Assembly (NCBI GenBank): GCA_964420285.1
Contig: CAYQTE010000074.1
Location: 1 to 22,413, forward strand
From: CAYQTE01 sp964420285
GTDB taxonomy: Bacteria > Planctomycetota > Phycisphaerae > Tepidisphaerales > Tepidisphaeraceae
Reading direction: 5' to 3'
DNA: 22,413 bases
Of this stretch, positions 1 through 7,048 are shown in pieces. Position numbers and translations under genes: made by a program. The notes under the pieces were generated by a model. The model saw nothing but the letters and a program-made list of their open reading frames with translations, was not told the origin of the DNA and made no database searches. Each line of letters starts with the position of its first letter. The stretch's first letter is position 1.

Positions 1-1005
1 CACCGGCCAGCCATCCTGGCTCCATGTCAATGGGCGGATGGAGAGCTTGCTGGCGCCGTTGGCGGTGCCGTCGTAGAAATGGCAGGTGAACCACGACTTG
101 CCATTTTCCTCGAAGATGCCGGCCTGGCCGGGGCCGATGAACGGGCCTTCGGTGCCGGTGACCAGCGTTCCCCCGCCCCGAAGCATGTCCTTGCCGTTCT
201 TGTCGAGATAAGGGCCGGTGACTTTCTCGCTCCGGCCGACGCGCGTGTTGTAGGTGCTGTTCACGCCGCGGCAGCACAGGCCGAAACTGGCAAAGAGGTA
301 ATAGTAATTCTCGTGACGATAGAGATACGACGCCTCGATGGAGTCAAAGTGGGCCAGGTTGTACATGGGCGAATCCGGGGCGATGCGCCGGCCGGTGGCG
401 GGGTCGAGTTGGATGAGCTTGATGCCGCTCCAGAAGCTGCCGAAGGAAAGCCAGAGCTTGCCGTCGGTGTCATGAAACGCGCAGGGGTCGATGCAGTTAA
501 AATCGTCCTGCCGCCGCGACTGGACGACCAGTCCGCCGTCGGCCCAGTGATAGGCCGGGTCGGCCGGGTCGAGCGTCGGATTGGTGGCCACGCCGATTCC
601 CGAGGTGTTCACGCCGAAGCTCGATGTGGACAGGAAGATCATGTAGCGATTGTCGATCCTGATGATGTCCGGCGCCCAGAAGCCGGTGCCGCGGCCGCCG
701 GCCTGAGCCACCCAGGGGGGCGCGGTGTCGAATGTCCTGGGTCCGGCGACCCAGTTGATCATGTCGCTGGAATGAATCGATCCGCCGCCGGTGTAGAAGA
801 TCCAGTATTGGTCCTTGCACTTGATGATGGCGGACGGATCGTGGACGCCGATATTGCGGCGGCCGAGTTGGCGCAAGAGCTCCTGCGGATTGGCGGGCGC
901 GGTGGCGGGAGCGGAAGCGGGCTGTGCCTGTCCCAATGCGATGAGGGCCGCGAGACACACGCCCAAAAGACCGGCGGCAGCGCGATTGCGAATGAGAGTT
1001 TTCAT
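1..1005 (-). CDS. Secreted GH43 endo-1,5-alpha-L-arabinanase, C-terminal end cut by the window edge
   Basis: Reading from ATG at 1005, 335 codons stay open to the window edge. The first ~27 residues form a signal peptide (MKTLIRNRAA then a hydrophobic stretch), followed by an Ala/Pro/Thr linker. The rest reads as a five-bladed GH43 arabinanase. The base is D56 in GVHDPSAI, the pKa-modulating Asp is D173 in NCIDPC, and the acid is E224 in DSIEASYLY. The C-terminal signature HFYDGTANGASKLSIRPL near residues 309-325 is typical of arabinan endo-1,5-alpha-L-arabinosidases. These enzymes hydrolyse internal alpha-1,5 bonds of arabinan outside the cytoplasm. The family's core usually ends close to this point, so probably little is missing. 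It lies 23 bp downstream of a small secreted CBM-like gene and is probably co-transcribed with it. The alternative is an exo-acting GH43 enzyme. Confidence 0.92.
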   Translation of the reverse strand, partial: MKTLIRNRAAAGLLGVCLAALIALGQAQPASAPATAPANPQELLRQLGRRNIGVHDPSAIIKCKDQYWIFYTGGGSIHSSDMINWVAGPRTFDTAPPWVAQAGGRGTGFWAPDIIRIDNRYMIFLSTSSFGVNTSGIGVATNPTLDPADPAYHWADGGLVVQSRRQDDFNCIDPCAFHDTDGKLWLSFGSFWSGIKLIQLDPATGRRIAPDSPMYNLAHFDSIEASYLYRHENYYYLFASFGLCCRGVNSTYNTRVGRSEKVTGPYLDKNGKDMLRGGGTLVTGTEGPFIGPGQAGIFEENGKSWFTCHFYDGTANGASKLSIRPLTWSQDGWPV

Positions 1006-1028
1006 GCCAGACTCCGTGATTCCAATGG

Positions 1029-1646
1029 TCAATGACCCGATGCGCGCAGTGTGAGTGTCAGCCCGTCCAGCCAGACATTGGTCGGTTCGATGGGAGTTAT
1101 GGTCACATGGGCGCCAGCATCAGATGCGCAAACGTGCAGGCTGACGAGGTACTTTGGCCACACGGCCGGCGCCGCGGCCGGACCACCACCAGCGCGACCC
1201 CGGCCGGCTCTGGCGCCACCGATCTCCGGCAGCGTTGTCCGCGCCAGGACTTTTCCGTCGGAACTCTCCAGCGAAAACACCAGGCCGATGGACGCCCCGG
1301 CGGTCGCGGCCGAAAACGTCACGTCGCACCATTGGCCGTCCGCAACGGCAAAATGGATGGCGCTGGTCGCGCCGACGCGGCCTTCGCCAGGACCGGCCGC
1401 CCTGGTCTCCTCGATGCGCAACAGGTGCGGGCTGGGATTGGTCGGATGTTTGGCATCCTGCTCGATGGTGCCCTGCGCCTGGCCCTCCTGAAGCAGGGTC
1501 CAGCCGGTTGACAGGTCGATGCCCGGCGAGGTTGTTGGCGCGGTGGTTGCGTCAGCCGCCGCCGATGGCCCGGGTGCAAACAGCAACACGCCAATACAGA
1601 CCCCCACCATCACCATTGCCACCGACAGCATCATTGCCCTTGGCAT
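1029..1646 (-). CDS. Small secreted protein with a carbohydrate-binding-like beta-sandwich
   Basis: 205 residues. Residues 1-31 are a signal peptide ending near PSAAADA, followed by the TTAPTTSP linker. The remainder (about 45-202) looks like a single jelly-roll domain. It has an early STGWTL strand, then IHFAVADGQWCDVTFSA, a WPKYLVSLHV strand with the sense of the W..Y.V.L pattern of CBM4/9-like modules, and a closing NVWLDGLTLTL strand. No catalytic motif is visible. I infer a periplasmic or exported sugar-binding protein that works with the adjacent arabinanase. An Arg/Gly/Ala-rich insert (GGARAGRGRAGGG, near residue 145) is probably a disordered loop. It starts 51 bp after the mutarotase gene and ends 23 bp before the GH43 gene, so the three likely form one transcript. 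The fold assignment is by pattern only. Confidence 0.72.
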   Translation of the reverse strand: MPRAMMLSVAMVMVGVCIGVLLFAPGPSAAADATTAPTTSPGIDLSTGWTLLQEGQAQGTIEQDAKHPTNPSPHLLRIEETRAAGPGEGRVGATSAIHFAVADGQWCDVTFSAATAGASIGLVFSLESSDGKVLARTTLPEIGGARAGRGRAGGGPAAAPAVWPKYLVSLHVCASDAGAHVTITPIEPTNVWLDGLTLTLRASGH

Positions 1647-1697
1647 ACCGAACTCCTACCGCCATGCCGTGGCGCGCAAAATACAATCATCGCGCCA

Positions 1698-2828
1698 TCA
1701 CGGCTTTGTCGCCGCCTCGGCGCGGGTGCTGAATCTGTACACGGTCATGCTGTGATACGTTTGCCCGACCTTCAATTCCGTGCTGGGGAATTCCGGCTGA
1801 TTGGGCGAATTCGGGAAGTGCTCGGTCTCAAGGCACACCGCGCCGTGTTTGGGATATTTCTTTCCGCCCTTGCCGGCCACCGATCCGTCCATTCCATTGG
1901 CGGTGTAAAGCTGCACGCCGGGTTCGGTGGTCGAGACTTCCATCACCCGGCCGCTGCCCGGGTCGTACACCGTCGCCGCGGGATGCAGTCCATCCTTGCC
2001 GCTGAGCACGAAATTGTGATCGTAGCCGTTGCCGAAGCGAATCTGCTGATCGTCGGCCGCGATACGCTCGCCGATCTTGTGCGGGGTGCGGAAATCAAAG
2101 GGCGTCCCGGCCACATCGACCAGCTTCCCGGTGGGAATCGAGAGGGCATCGACCGGCGTGTACTGGTCGGCGTAGATGGTCAGTTCCTGATTGAGCACGT
2201 CGCCGTTGCCCTCGCCGGCCAGATTAAAATAGGAGTGGTTGGTCAGATTGACGACGGTGTTCTTATCCGTCTTGGCCGAGTAGTCGACCTTGAATTCGTT
2301 GGCATCACTCAGCGAATAGCGGGTGTGAACGGTGAGATTGCCGGGGTATCCTTCCTCGCCATCCTTGGAGAGGTAGGTGAATTCGACGGTCTGGTCGTCG
2401 ATTTTGGCGGCCGTCCACATCACCTTGTCGAATCCGCGTTTGCCGCCGTGCATGGTGCTGCCGCGTTCGTTGGGAGTGAGCTTGTATTGAACGCCGTCGA
2501 GCGTGAACGTCGCGCCCTTGATGCGATTGGCGTATCGTCCGACCAGGGCGCCAAAGAGCGGATTATTGCCCAGATATCCGGCCAGATTGTCAAACCCCAG
2601 CGCGACGTCCGCGATCCGGCCCGCCCGGTCCGGCATCTTGATCGACACAACGGTTCCGCCGTAGGTCATCATCTGCACCGCCGAGCCGCCCTTGTTGGTG
2701 ATCGTATACAGACGCACCGGGCTGCCGTCGGCGAGCTTGCCAAAATCGCTGTCCGTGACCGCGGCCGGAAGCGCGGCGGCGAAAGCCAGAGCCATAACGA
2801 TGGCAAAGGTGGTGGAATAAAGTCGCAT
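1698..2828 (-). CDS. galM: Exported galactose mutarotase (aldose 1-epimerase)
   Basis: 376 residues, normal for the family plus an export signal (residues 1-23). It interconverts alpha and beta anomers of aldoses such as galactose, glucose or arabinose. Visible motifs are GRYANRI (98-103), STMHGGKRGFD (124-134), NHSYFNLAG with the catalytic-acid His H198, GYDHNFVL (269-275) and CLETEHFPNSPN with the catalytic-base Glu E334. The start at 2828 is fixed by a GGAGG Shine-Dalgarno at 2838-2842, 9 nt upstream, and by the signal peptide that follows; the frame stays open upstream but without coding character. The export signal puts the enzyme in the periplasm, matching the secreted neighbours. It is the first gene of a minus-strand group with the CBM-like protein and the arabinanase, so it may act on released arabinose or galactose. 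Confidence 0.95.
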   Translation of the reverse strand: MRLYSTTFAIVMALAFAAALPAAVTDSDFGKLADGSPVRLYTITNKGGSAVQMMTYGGTVVSIKMPDRAGRIADVALGFDNLAGYLGNNPLFGALVGRYANRIKGATFTLDGVQYKLTPNERGSTMHGGKRGFDKVMWTAAKIDDQTVEFTYLSKDGEEGYPGNLTVHTRYSLSDANEFKVDYSAKTDKNTVVNLTNHSYFNLAGEGNGDVLNQELTIYADQYTPVDALSIPTGKLVDVAGTPFDFRTPHKIGERIAADDQQIRFGNGYDHNFVLSGKDGLHPAATVYDPGSGRVMEVSTTEPGVQLYTANGMDGSVAGKGGKKYPKHGAVCLETEHFPNSPNQPEFPSTELKVGQTYHSMTVYRFSTRAEAATKP

Positions 2829-3068
2829 GATCGATTTCCTCCAACGCGAAAGGCCCAACGCGGCCGGCTTGAAGAGCCGGTCCGGTGATTCGTATTGTGA
2901 CGTTTTGGCTTGCAGAAATCCAATGAACCCATATCCGGATTTCGGTTTGCAACCGGAGCCTACCCATTGGCCGAGGCGCTGTGGTAGGATCAGACGGCCC
3001 GGAACATCTGGCAGGCGGCCGGAATAGGATCGGGCTGGTTTGGAAACGTCCGCGCTGCAGGAGGCGTT
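2829..3068. promoter_or_regulatory. Divergent intergenic region between galM and the mla operon
   Basis: This 240-bp gap separates two divergent transcription units and must hold promoters for both. I see no convincing -35/-10 pair on either strand. A small hairpin (CCGGCT at 2864-2869 with AGCCGG at 2875-2880) lies in the probable galM leader. The Shine-Dalgarno AGGAGG for mlaF is at 3059-3064. No operator palindrome or riboswitch was recognised. Confidence 0.4.
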
Positions 3069-3884
3069 TTGGCGAACGTTGCAATGGGTGAACCTGGGAC
3101 AAAGGCCGTAAGCGGCGGCGCCGTCGATACGCCGCCGGTGGTCCTGGATCACGTTCGGATGGAATTCGGCGGCCGGCGCGTTATCGACGACCTGTCCGTT
3201 GGTTTCCCTCGCGGCGGGATATCGGTCATTTTGGGCGGCAGTGGTTCGGGCAAGAGCACCATCCTTCGGCTCATCGGGGGTCTGATTCGTCCGACCGCCG
3301 GCCGTGTCCTGATCGATGGGCAGGACATCACCGATTTGTCCGAGCGCCGCCTCTATCAGCTGCGGCGCAAGCTCGGCATGCTGTTTCAAGGCGGCGCCCT
3401 GCTGGATTCCTCCACGGTCTTTGACAATCTGGCCCTGCCCCTGCGCGAGCAGACGCGCATGACCGCCGGCCAGATCGCCGATGAAGTTCACGCGACGCTG
3501 GCGGCCGTCGGCGTATCCGACGTCGATCGCCTGCTGCCGGGGCAACTGTCCGGGGGGATGCTGCGCCGGGTGGCCCTGGCGCGAGCGATCCTGCGCAAGC
3601 CGGGCATTTTGCTGTGCGACGAGCCGTTTTCCGGTCTGGACCCGGCCTCGACCAAGCGAATCGAATCGCTTCTGACGGGGATCAATCGCCAGTGGGGCAT
3701 GACGATGATTGTCGTCTCGCACCATATCCCATCGACAATGCGCATGGCTCAGCGGATACTGCTTTTGATGGGCACCAGAACCGTGGAAGGATCGCCCGGC
3801 GAACTGCGGAGCAGCGCCGACGCGGATATCGTCGATTTTCTGGACGAAGAACCGGGGACGGCGCCAGGGATGGCAAAGGAATAG
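3069..3884 (+). CDS. mlaF: Mla-type phospholipid ABC transporter, ATPase subunit MlaF
   Basis: 271 residues. It powers lipid transport between inner and outer membrane together with the permease MlaE and the MCE protein MlaD. ABC motifs in order are Walker A GGSGSGKST (56-64), Q-loop Q107 in LFQGGALLDS (the QGGAL form is typical of MlaF/Ttg2A), signature LSGGMLRRVALAR (160-172), Walker B ILLCDEPFSGLDP with E185, and H-loop VVSHH (H218). The signature has Leu where many MlaF proteins read LSGGMARR. I place the start at the TTG at 3069 because AGGAGG at 3059-3064 lies just upstream; the next ATG (3084) would leave a 19-nt gap. The first gene of a five-gene operon, it is 3 bp from mlaE. Confidence 0.95.
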   Translation: MANVAMGEPGTKAVSGGAVDTPPVVLDHVRMEFGGRRVIDDLSVGFPRGGISVILGGSGSGKSTILRLIGGLIRPTAGRVLIDGQDITDLSERRLYQLRRKLGMLFQGGALLDSSTVFDNLALPLREQTRMTAGQIADEVHATLAAVGVSDVDRLLPGQLSGGMLRRVALARAILRKPGILLCDEPFSGLDPASTKRIESLLTGINRQWGMTMIVVSHHIPSTMRMAQRILLLMGTRTVEGSPGELRSSADADIVDFLDEEPGTAPGMAKE

Positions 3885-3887
3885 GGA

Positions 3888-4664
3888 ATGTCGAATCCGG
3901 TGTCGTCGCTGGGTCATTGGTCGCTGCGAGTTGTCCAACAACTTGGTCGGATGGCGGTGTTCGCGGTCGCGATGGCGGCCGCGGCCGTCAAGCCGCCGCT
4001 GCGCGTCGCGAGCTTCGTGCGCGAGCTGTACAAGATCGGCGTTCTGTCGCTCATTATTATTTGCGTCAGCGGACTGGCGGTGGGCATGGTGCTGGGCTTG
4101 CAGGGGTATCACACCCTGGTGCGATTCGGCGCCCAGCATTCGCTGGGCGCGGTGGTTGGATTGTCGCTCATTCGCGAACTGGGGCCGGTGCTGGCGGCGT
4201 TGCTGGTGATCGGTCGAGCCGGCTCGGCGGTGGCGGCGGAGATCGGCTCGATGGTCGCCACCGAGCAGCTTGACGGCCTGCGCATGCTGTCGATCGATCC
4301 AGTCGGCCTGGTGGCCGCTCCCAGGGCCGCGGCGATGCTGACCGCGATGCCGCTGCTGACGGCACTGTTCATCATCTGCGGACTGGCCGGCGGATACATC
4401 TCGGGCGTCGGCCTGATGCACGGTGATCCGGGCAGCTACATGGCCAGCCTGCGTGCCAATGTCGATTTCCACGGCGACATGATTGGCAGCCTGATCAAGT
4501 CGGTGGCGTTCGGGGCGCTGGTCGGCGTCGTCGCCACGTACCGCGGCTACGCCAGCGCGCCGACCTCCGAAGGCGTCAGCGCGGCGACCACCTCCACCGT
4601 CGTCATCGGCTCGGTTTCCGTGCTGCTTCTGGATTACGTCATCACGGCCCTGTGGGGAGTGTAG
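3888..4664 (+). CDS. mlaE: Mla-type lipid transporter permease MlaE
   Basis: 258 residues, the normal length of an MlaE/YrbE permease. It is hydrophobic throughout, with about five or six membrane segments. Family motifs are VGMVLGLQGYHTLVRFG, then LSLIRELGPVLAALLVIGRAG and GSAVAAEIGSM, followed by EQLDGLRMLSIDPV, the coupling-helix region that contacts MlaF. Near the end, TYRGYASAPTSEGVSAATT corresponds to the conserved Y.GY....GA.GVG..TT segment. It forms the inner-membrane channel of the complex. It starts 3 bp after the mlaF stop with a GGAATAGGGA purine stretch as ribosome binding site, so translation is probably coupled. Confidence 0.95.
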   Translation: MSNPVSSLGHWSLRVVQQLGRMAVFAVAMAAAAVKPPLRVASFVRELYKIGVLSLIIICVSGLAVGMVLGLQGYHTLVRFGAQHSLGAVVGLSLIRELGPVLAALLVIGRAGSAVAAEIGSMVATEQLDGLRMLSIDPVGLVAAPRAAAMLTAMPLLTALFIICGLAGGYISGVGLMHGDPGSYMASLRANVDFHGDMIGSLIKSVAFGALVGVVATYRGYASAPTSEGVSAATTSTVVIGSVSVLLLDYVITALWGV

Positions 4665-4669
4665 GTTTT

Positions 4670-5164
4670 ATGGATCGCTCACCGCTGCGAGATTTCATCG
4701 TCGGGTTGTTTGTGCTGGCCGGTTTGGCGGCATTGGCCTATCTGTCCATCAGCATCGGCGGGTTCAGTTGGCACGGCCGGGGCGGCCTGGAACTGTCGGC
4801 CGGATTCGACGAAACCGGCGGCCTGACCCTGCACGCGCCGGTGGTGATTTCCGGCGTGCGGGTCGGCGAGGTCTCCGGCATTTCGCTGGACAGCAACTTC
4901 CGCGCCCGCGTCGATATGGACCTCGATCCAACCCTCAAGCTGCCCACCGACACGTCGGCTTCCATCGTCACGGCCGGTGTGCTGGGCGATCGATACATCG
5001 AATTGCAACCCGGCGGCGATGAGACGATAATCAAGTCCGGCGATCGCATCGCTTTCACGGAGTCGGCCGTGATTCTCGAACGATTGATCGGCAAGTTGGT
5101 GTACGGTATCACCAACGGTGAGGCGACGGAAACCAAACCCAAGCCGCAGGTGACCCCGAAATGA
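4670..5164 (+). CDS. mlaD: MCE-domain lipid-binding protein MlaD
   Basis: 164 residues. One N-terminal membrane anchor (about 9-31, FIVGLFVLAGLAALAYLSI) is followed by a single MCE domain (about 38-115). The domain shows GLTLHAPVVISGVRVGEVSGI and then TDTSASIVTAGVLGDRYIELQPGG, the usual MCE core. MlaD forms a hexameric ring in the periplasm that binds phospholipid above MlaE. The C-terminal tail is short. The ATG at 4670 is chosen over an upstream in-frame GTG at 4652 because 4652 lies inside mlaE; a GGGAG at 4655-4659 can serve as ribosome binding site. Its stop overlaps the mlaC start by four bases (ATGA), a sign of coupled translation. Confidence 0.93.
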   Translation: MDRSPLRDFIVGLFVLAGLAALAYLSISIGGFSWHGRGGLELSAGFDETGGLTLHAPVVISGVRVGEVSGISLDSNFRARVDMDLDPTLKLPTDTSASIVTAGVLGDRYIELQPGGDETIIKSGDRIAFTESAVILERLIGKLVYGITNGEATETKPKPQVTPK

Positions 5165-5841
5165 GCATGTTCAAGCGATTCGGTGGGATGGCAGTCCTGG
5201 GGCTGGTGCTGTCGCTGGTTTTCGCCTTGGGCGCGACGCCGACTACGGCCCCGACGACAGCTCCGGCGACATCGCCGGCGGCGGACGATCCGGCGTCGGC
5301 GGCGACGGCCCGCTCGATGGTCGAGAAGCTCCTGAGCCAGGTCACGACGATTCTTCGCGATCCCAAGCTGACCAAGGCCCAGTGCAGCCAGAAAGTGCGG
5401 GAGATCGCCTACGGCAACATTGATTTCCCGACGCTGGCCCGACTGACCGTGGCGCAGAACTGGCGGACCCTGACTGCGCAGCAGCAATCTGATTTTGTCG
5501 AGCAATTCAGGACGCACCTGGCCGTGACCTACGCCCACATCACGGATGATTACGACAACGAGGATTTGCTGGCCGTGGGCGATCGCCAGGAGTCAAACGG
5601 CGACTGGACCGTGATGACGACGATCGTGGGCAAAAAGACGGGTGATCCCAAACAGGACGTCACCAAGGTCGATTACCGCCTCCGCAAGGCGGACAACCGG
5701 TGGAAGGTGATCGACGTCACCATCGAGGGCGTCAGTCTGGTGGCCAACTTTCGCGCCCAGTTCCAGGATATCATCTCCAACGGCGGATTCGACCATTTGC
5801 TCCAACTGCTCAAAGACAAGAACGCGGCGGATGCCAAGTGA
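5161..5841 (+). CDS. mlaC: Periplasmic phospholipid-binding protein MlaC (Ttg2D family)
   Basis: 226 residues. A signal peptide (1-25, ending FALGA) is followed by a low-complexity linker, TPTTAPTTAPATSPAADD, that is not part of the usual family. The MlaC domain follows (about 45-215), with FPTLARLTVAQNWRTLTAQQQSDFVEQFR, a variant of the usual F..marl.lG..Wr..t..Q...F...F pattern. Later come VDYRLRKADNRWKVIDVTIEGVSLVANFRAQF and a closing IISNGGFDHLLQLLK helix. It ferries phospholipid across the periplasm between MlaA at the outer membrane and MlaD at the inner membrane. The start ATG overlaps the mlaD stop. Confidence 0.94.
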   Translation: MSMFKRFGGMAVLGLVLSLVFALGATPTTAPTTAPATSPAADDPASAATARSMVEKLLSQVTTILRDPKLTKAQCSQKVREIAYGNIDFPTLARLTVAQNWRTLTAQQQSDFVEQFRTHLAVTYAHITDDYDNEDLLAVGDRQESNGDWTVMTTIVGKKTGDPKQDVTKVDYRLRKADNRWKVIDVTIEGVSLVANFRAQFQDIISNGGFDHLLQLLKDKNAADAK

Positions 5842-5870
5842 GCAACCGACGGCCCAACGAGGCATCTCTC

Positions 5871-6635
5871 ATGCAAACTCTCGCGCCGCGATGCCTCCGG
5901 CTTATTGCCCTGTGCGCCCTCGCTTTGGCCGGCGGCTGCGCCAGTTCCAATAACGTGGACCCGTTCGAGAAAAGTAATCGGTTCATGTACAACGTCAACG
6001 ACGGGTTTGACGCCGTGGTGCTCAAGCCGCTGTCGGTGGTCTATGTCGCGATCTTTCCCAAGCCGATTCGCGACGGGCTGGGCAACGCCTTCAATAACCT
6101 CCGCTATGGCAACGTCATCGCCAACGATTTTTTGCAGGGCAAAATGCAGCAGGGGCTGGGCGATCTGGGACGGATGGCCGCCAACAGCACCATCGGCATC
6201 GGCGGCCTGCTGGACGTGGCAACCCCCATGCACCTGCCGGCGCATGACAACGATTTCGGCACGACTCTGGCTCTGTGGGGCGTCGGGCAGGGCGACTATC
6301 TGGTGCTTCCGATCGTCGGGTCATCGACGGTGCGCGATGCGCCGGGTCTGGCCGTCGATTATGCCACTTACCCGCTGGCGTGGGTCAACGTGCCGCTGGC
6401 GGCGGCCATTCCCCTGGACGTGACCGAAACGGCCGATGCGCGAGCTCGCGGCGATGTGCTGTTGCGCTTCCGCAACGAAGCGGCCCTCGATCCGTACGTC
6501 TTCACGCGTACCGCTTATCTGCAATATCGCGAAAACCTCATCCACCCCGGCAAACCAGCGCCGGCCGATCAGGATCTGTACAATATCGACGACACGCCCC
6601 CGGCCAGCCAGCCGGCGACTGGGCCGTCGAAATAG
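5871..6635 (+). CDS. mlaA: Outer-membrane lipoprotein MlaA (VacJ)
   Basis: 254 residues. It has a lipoprotein signal peptide with lipobox LAGGC and Cys23 as the acylated residue. The VacJ domain follows: DPFEKSNRFMYNVNDGFDAVVLKPL, then FNNLRYGNVIANDFLQGKMQQGLGDLGRMAANSTIGIGGLLDVA, HDNDFGTTLALWGVGQGDYLVLPIVGSSTVRD and finally DPYVFTRTAYLQYRENLI. MlaA is the outer-membrane donut that collects mislocalised phospholipid and hands it to MlaC. The start at ATG 5871 fits the signal peptide and a CGAGG at 5858-5862. An in-frame GTG at 5838 overlaps the mlaC stop (GTGA) and is the alternative. In Escherichia coli mlaA is a separate locus; here it closes the operon. Confidence 0.95.
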   Translation: MQTLAPRCLRLIALCALALAGGCASSNNVDPFEKSNRFMYNVNDGFDAVVLKPLSVVYVAIFPKPIRDGLGNAFNNLRYGNVIANDFLQGKMQQGLGDLGRMAANSTIGIGGLLDVATPMHLPAHDNDFGTTLALWGVGQGDYLVLPIVGSSTVRDAPGLAVDYATYPLAWVNVPLAAAIPLDVTETADARARGDVLLRFRNEAALDPYVFTRTAYLQYRENLIHPGKPAPADQDLYNIDDTPPASQPATGPSK

Positions 6636-6652
6636 TCTATTCGGCTCGATTC

Positions 6653-7048
6653 CTAATGAGCCATCGCATACACGAGCAGGAACAGGAGTCCCGTGCCGCC
6701 GAATACGCAAAGGAGAATGATCGCCGCGAGTGCGCCCGATGAGATGCCGACAGTCGTGCGGTAGGGATCGATGCCCGTTGGAGCCGCGGTTGCCTTGGCG
6801 CTTGCCGGCCGTTTGAAACGGAGGCGGGAATCGTCAAATTTCTCGACGAGAGTCCAGCCGTTCTGGGCCTCTTCGGCGCAAACCTGGTTCATCGTGGCGG
6901 GATCGCGAAACGCCCTGGTATTGGCGCGCACAATCTTGAACTCCCAGCCCGCGGCGAGTTCTTCGGGGGAATAGTGGGTCAAGTGTTCCTCCTCTTCGTG
7001 AAGCATTCGCACCTGGGCGGCGGCAGCAGCGGCGGCACTTGCGGTCAT
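6653..7048 (-). CDS. Small tail-anchored membrane protein of unknown function
   Basis: 131 residues. The N-terminus is an Ala-rich stretch followed by an acidic HEEEEH segment (residues 17-22). A compact domain follows (about 26-75): YSPEELAAGWEFKIVRANTR, FRDPATMNQVCAEEAQNGW and TLVEKFDDSRLRFKRP. The WEFKIV...NGWTLVEKFDDSRLRFKR pattern resembles small DUF4177-like domains. It ends with one hydrophobic helix (about 105-129, ALAAIILLCVFGGTGLLFLLV) and only a few residues beyond it, so the domain should face the cytoplasm as a tail anchor. Its ATG overlaps the stop of the upstream gene by four bases, which implies coupled translation and a shared function. No enzyme motif is visible. It converges on mlaA with only 17 bp between the stop codons. 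Confidence 0.82.
   Translation of the reverse strand: MTASAAAAAAAQVRMLHEEEEHLTHYSPEELAAGWEFKIVRANTRAFRDPATMNQVCAEEAQNGWTLVEKFDDSRLRFKRPASAKATAAPTGIDPYRTTVGISSGALAAIILLCVFGGTGLLFLLVYAMAH

Noticed and set aside
1698..4472. Very long open minus-strand frame across galM and the opposite strand of the mla genes
   Set aside because: Only the part from 2828 to 1698 has mutarotase motifs. The upstream part lies antisense to mlaF and mlaE, is Arg/His/Gln-rich and has no family features.
3069..6635. Toluene-tolerance (Ttg2) solvent exporter
   Set aside because: Same family under an older name; the presence of MlaA and MCE-domain MlaD fits phospholipid transport, not solvent export.
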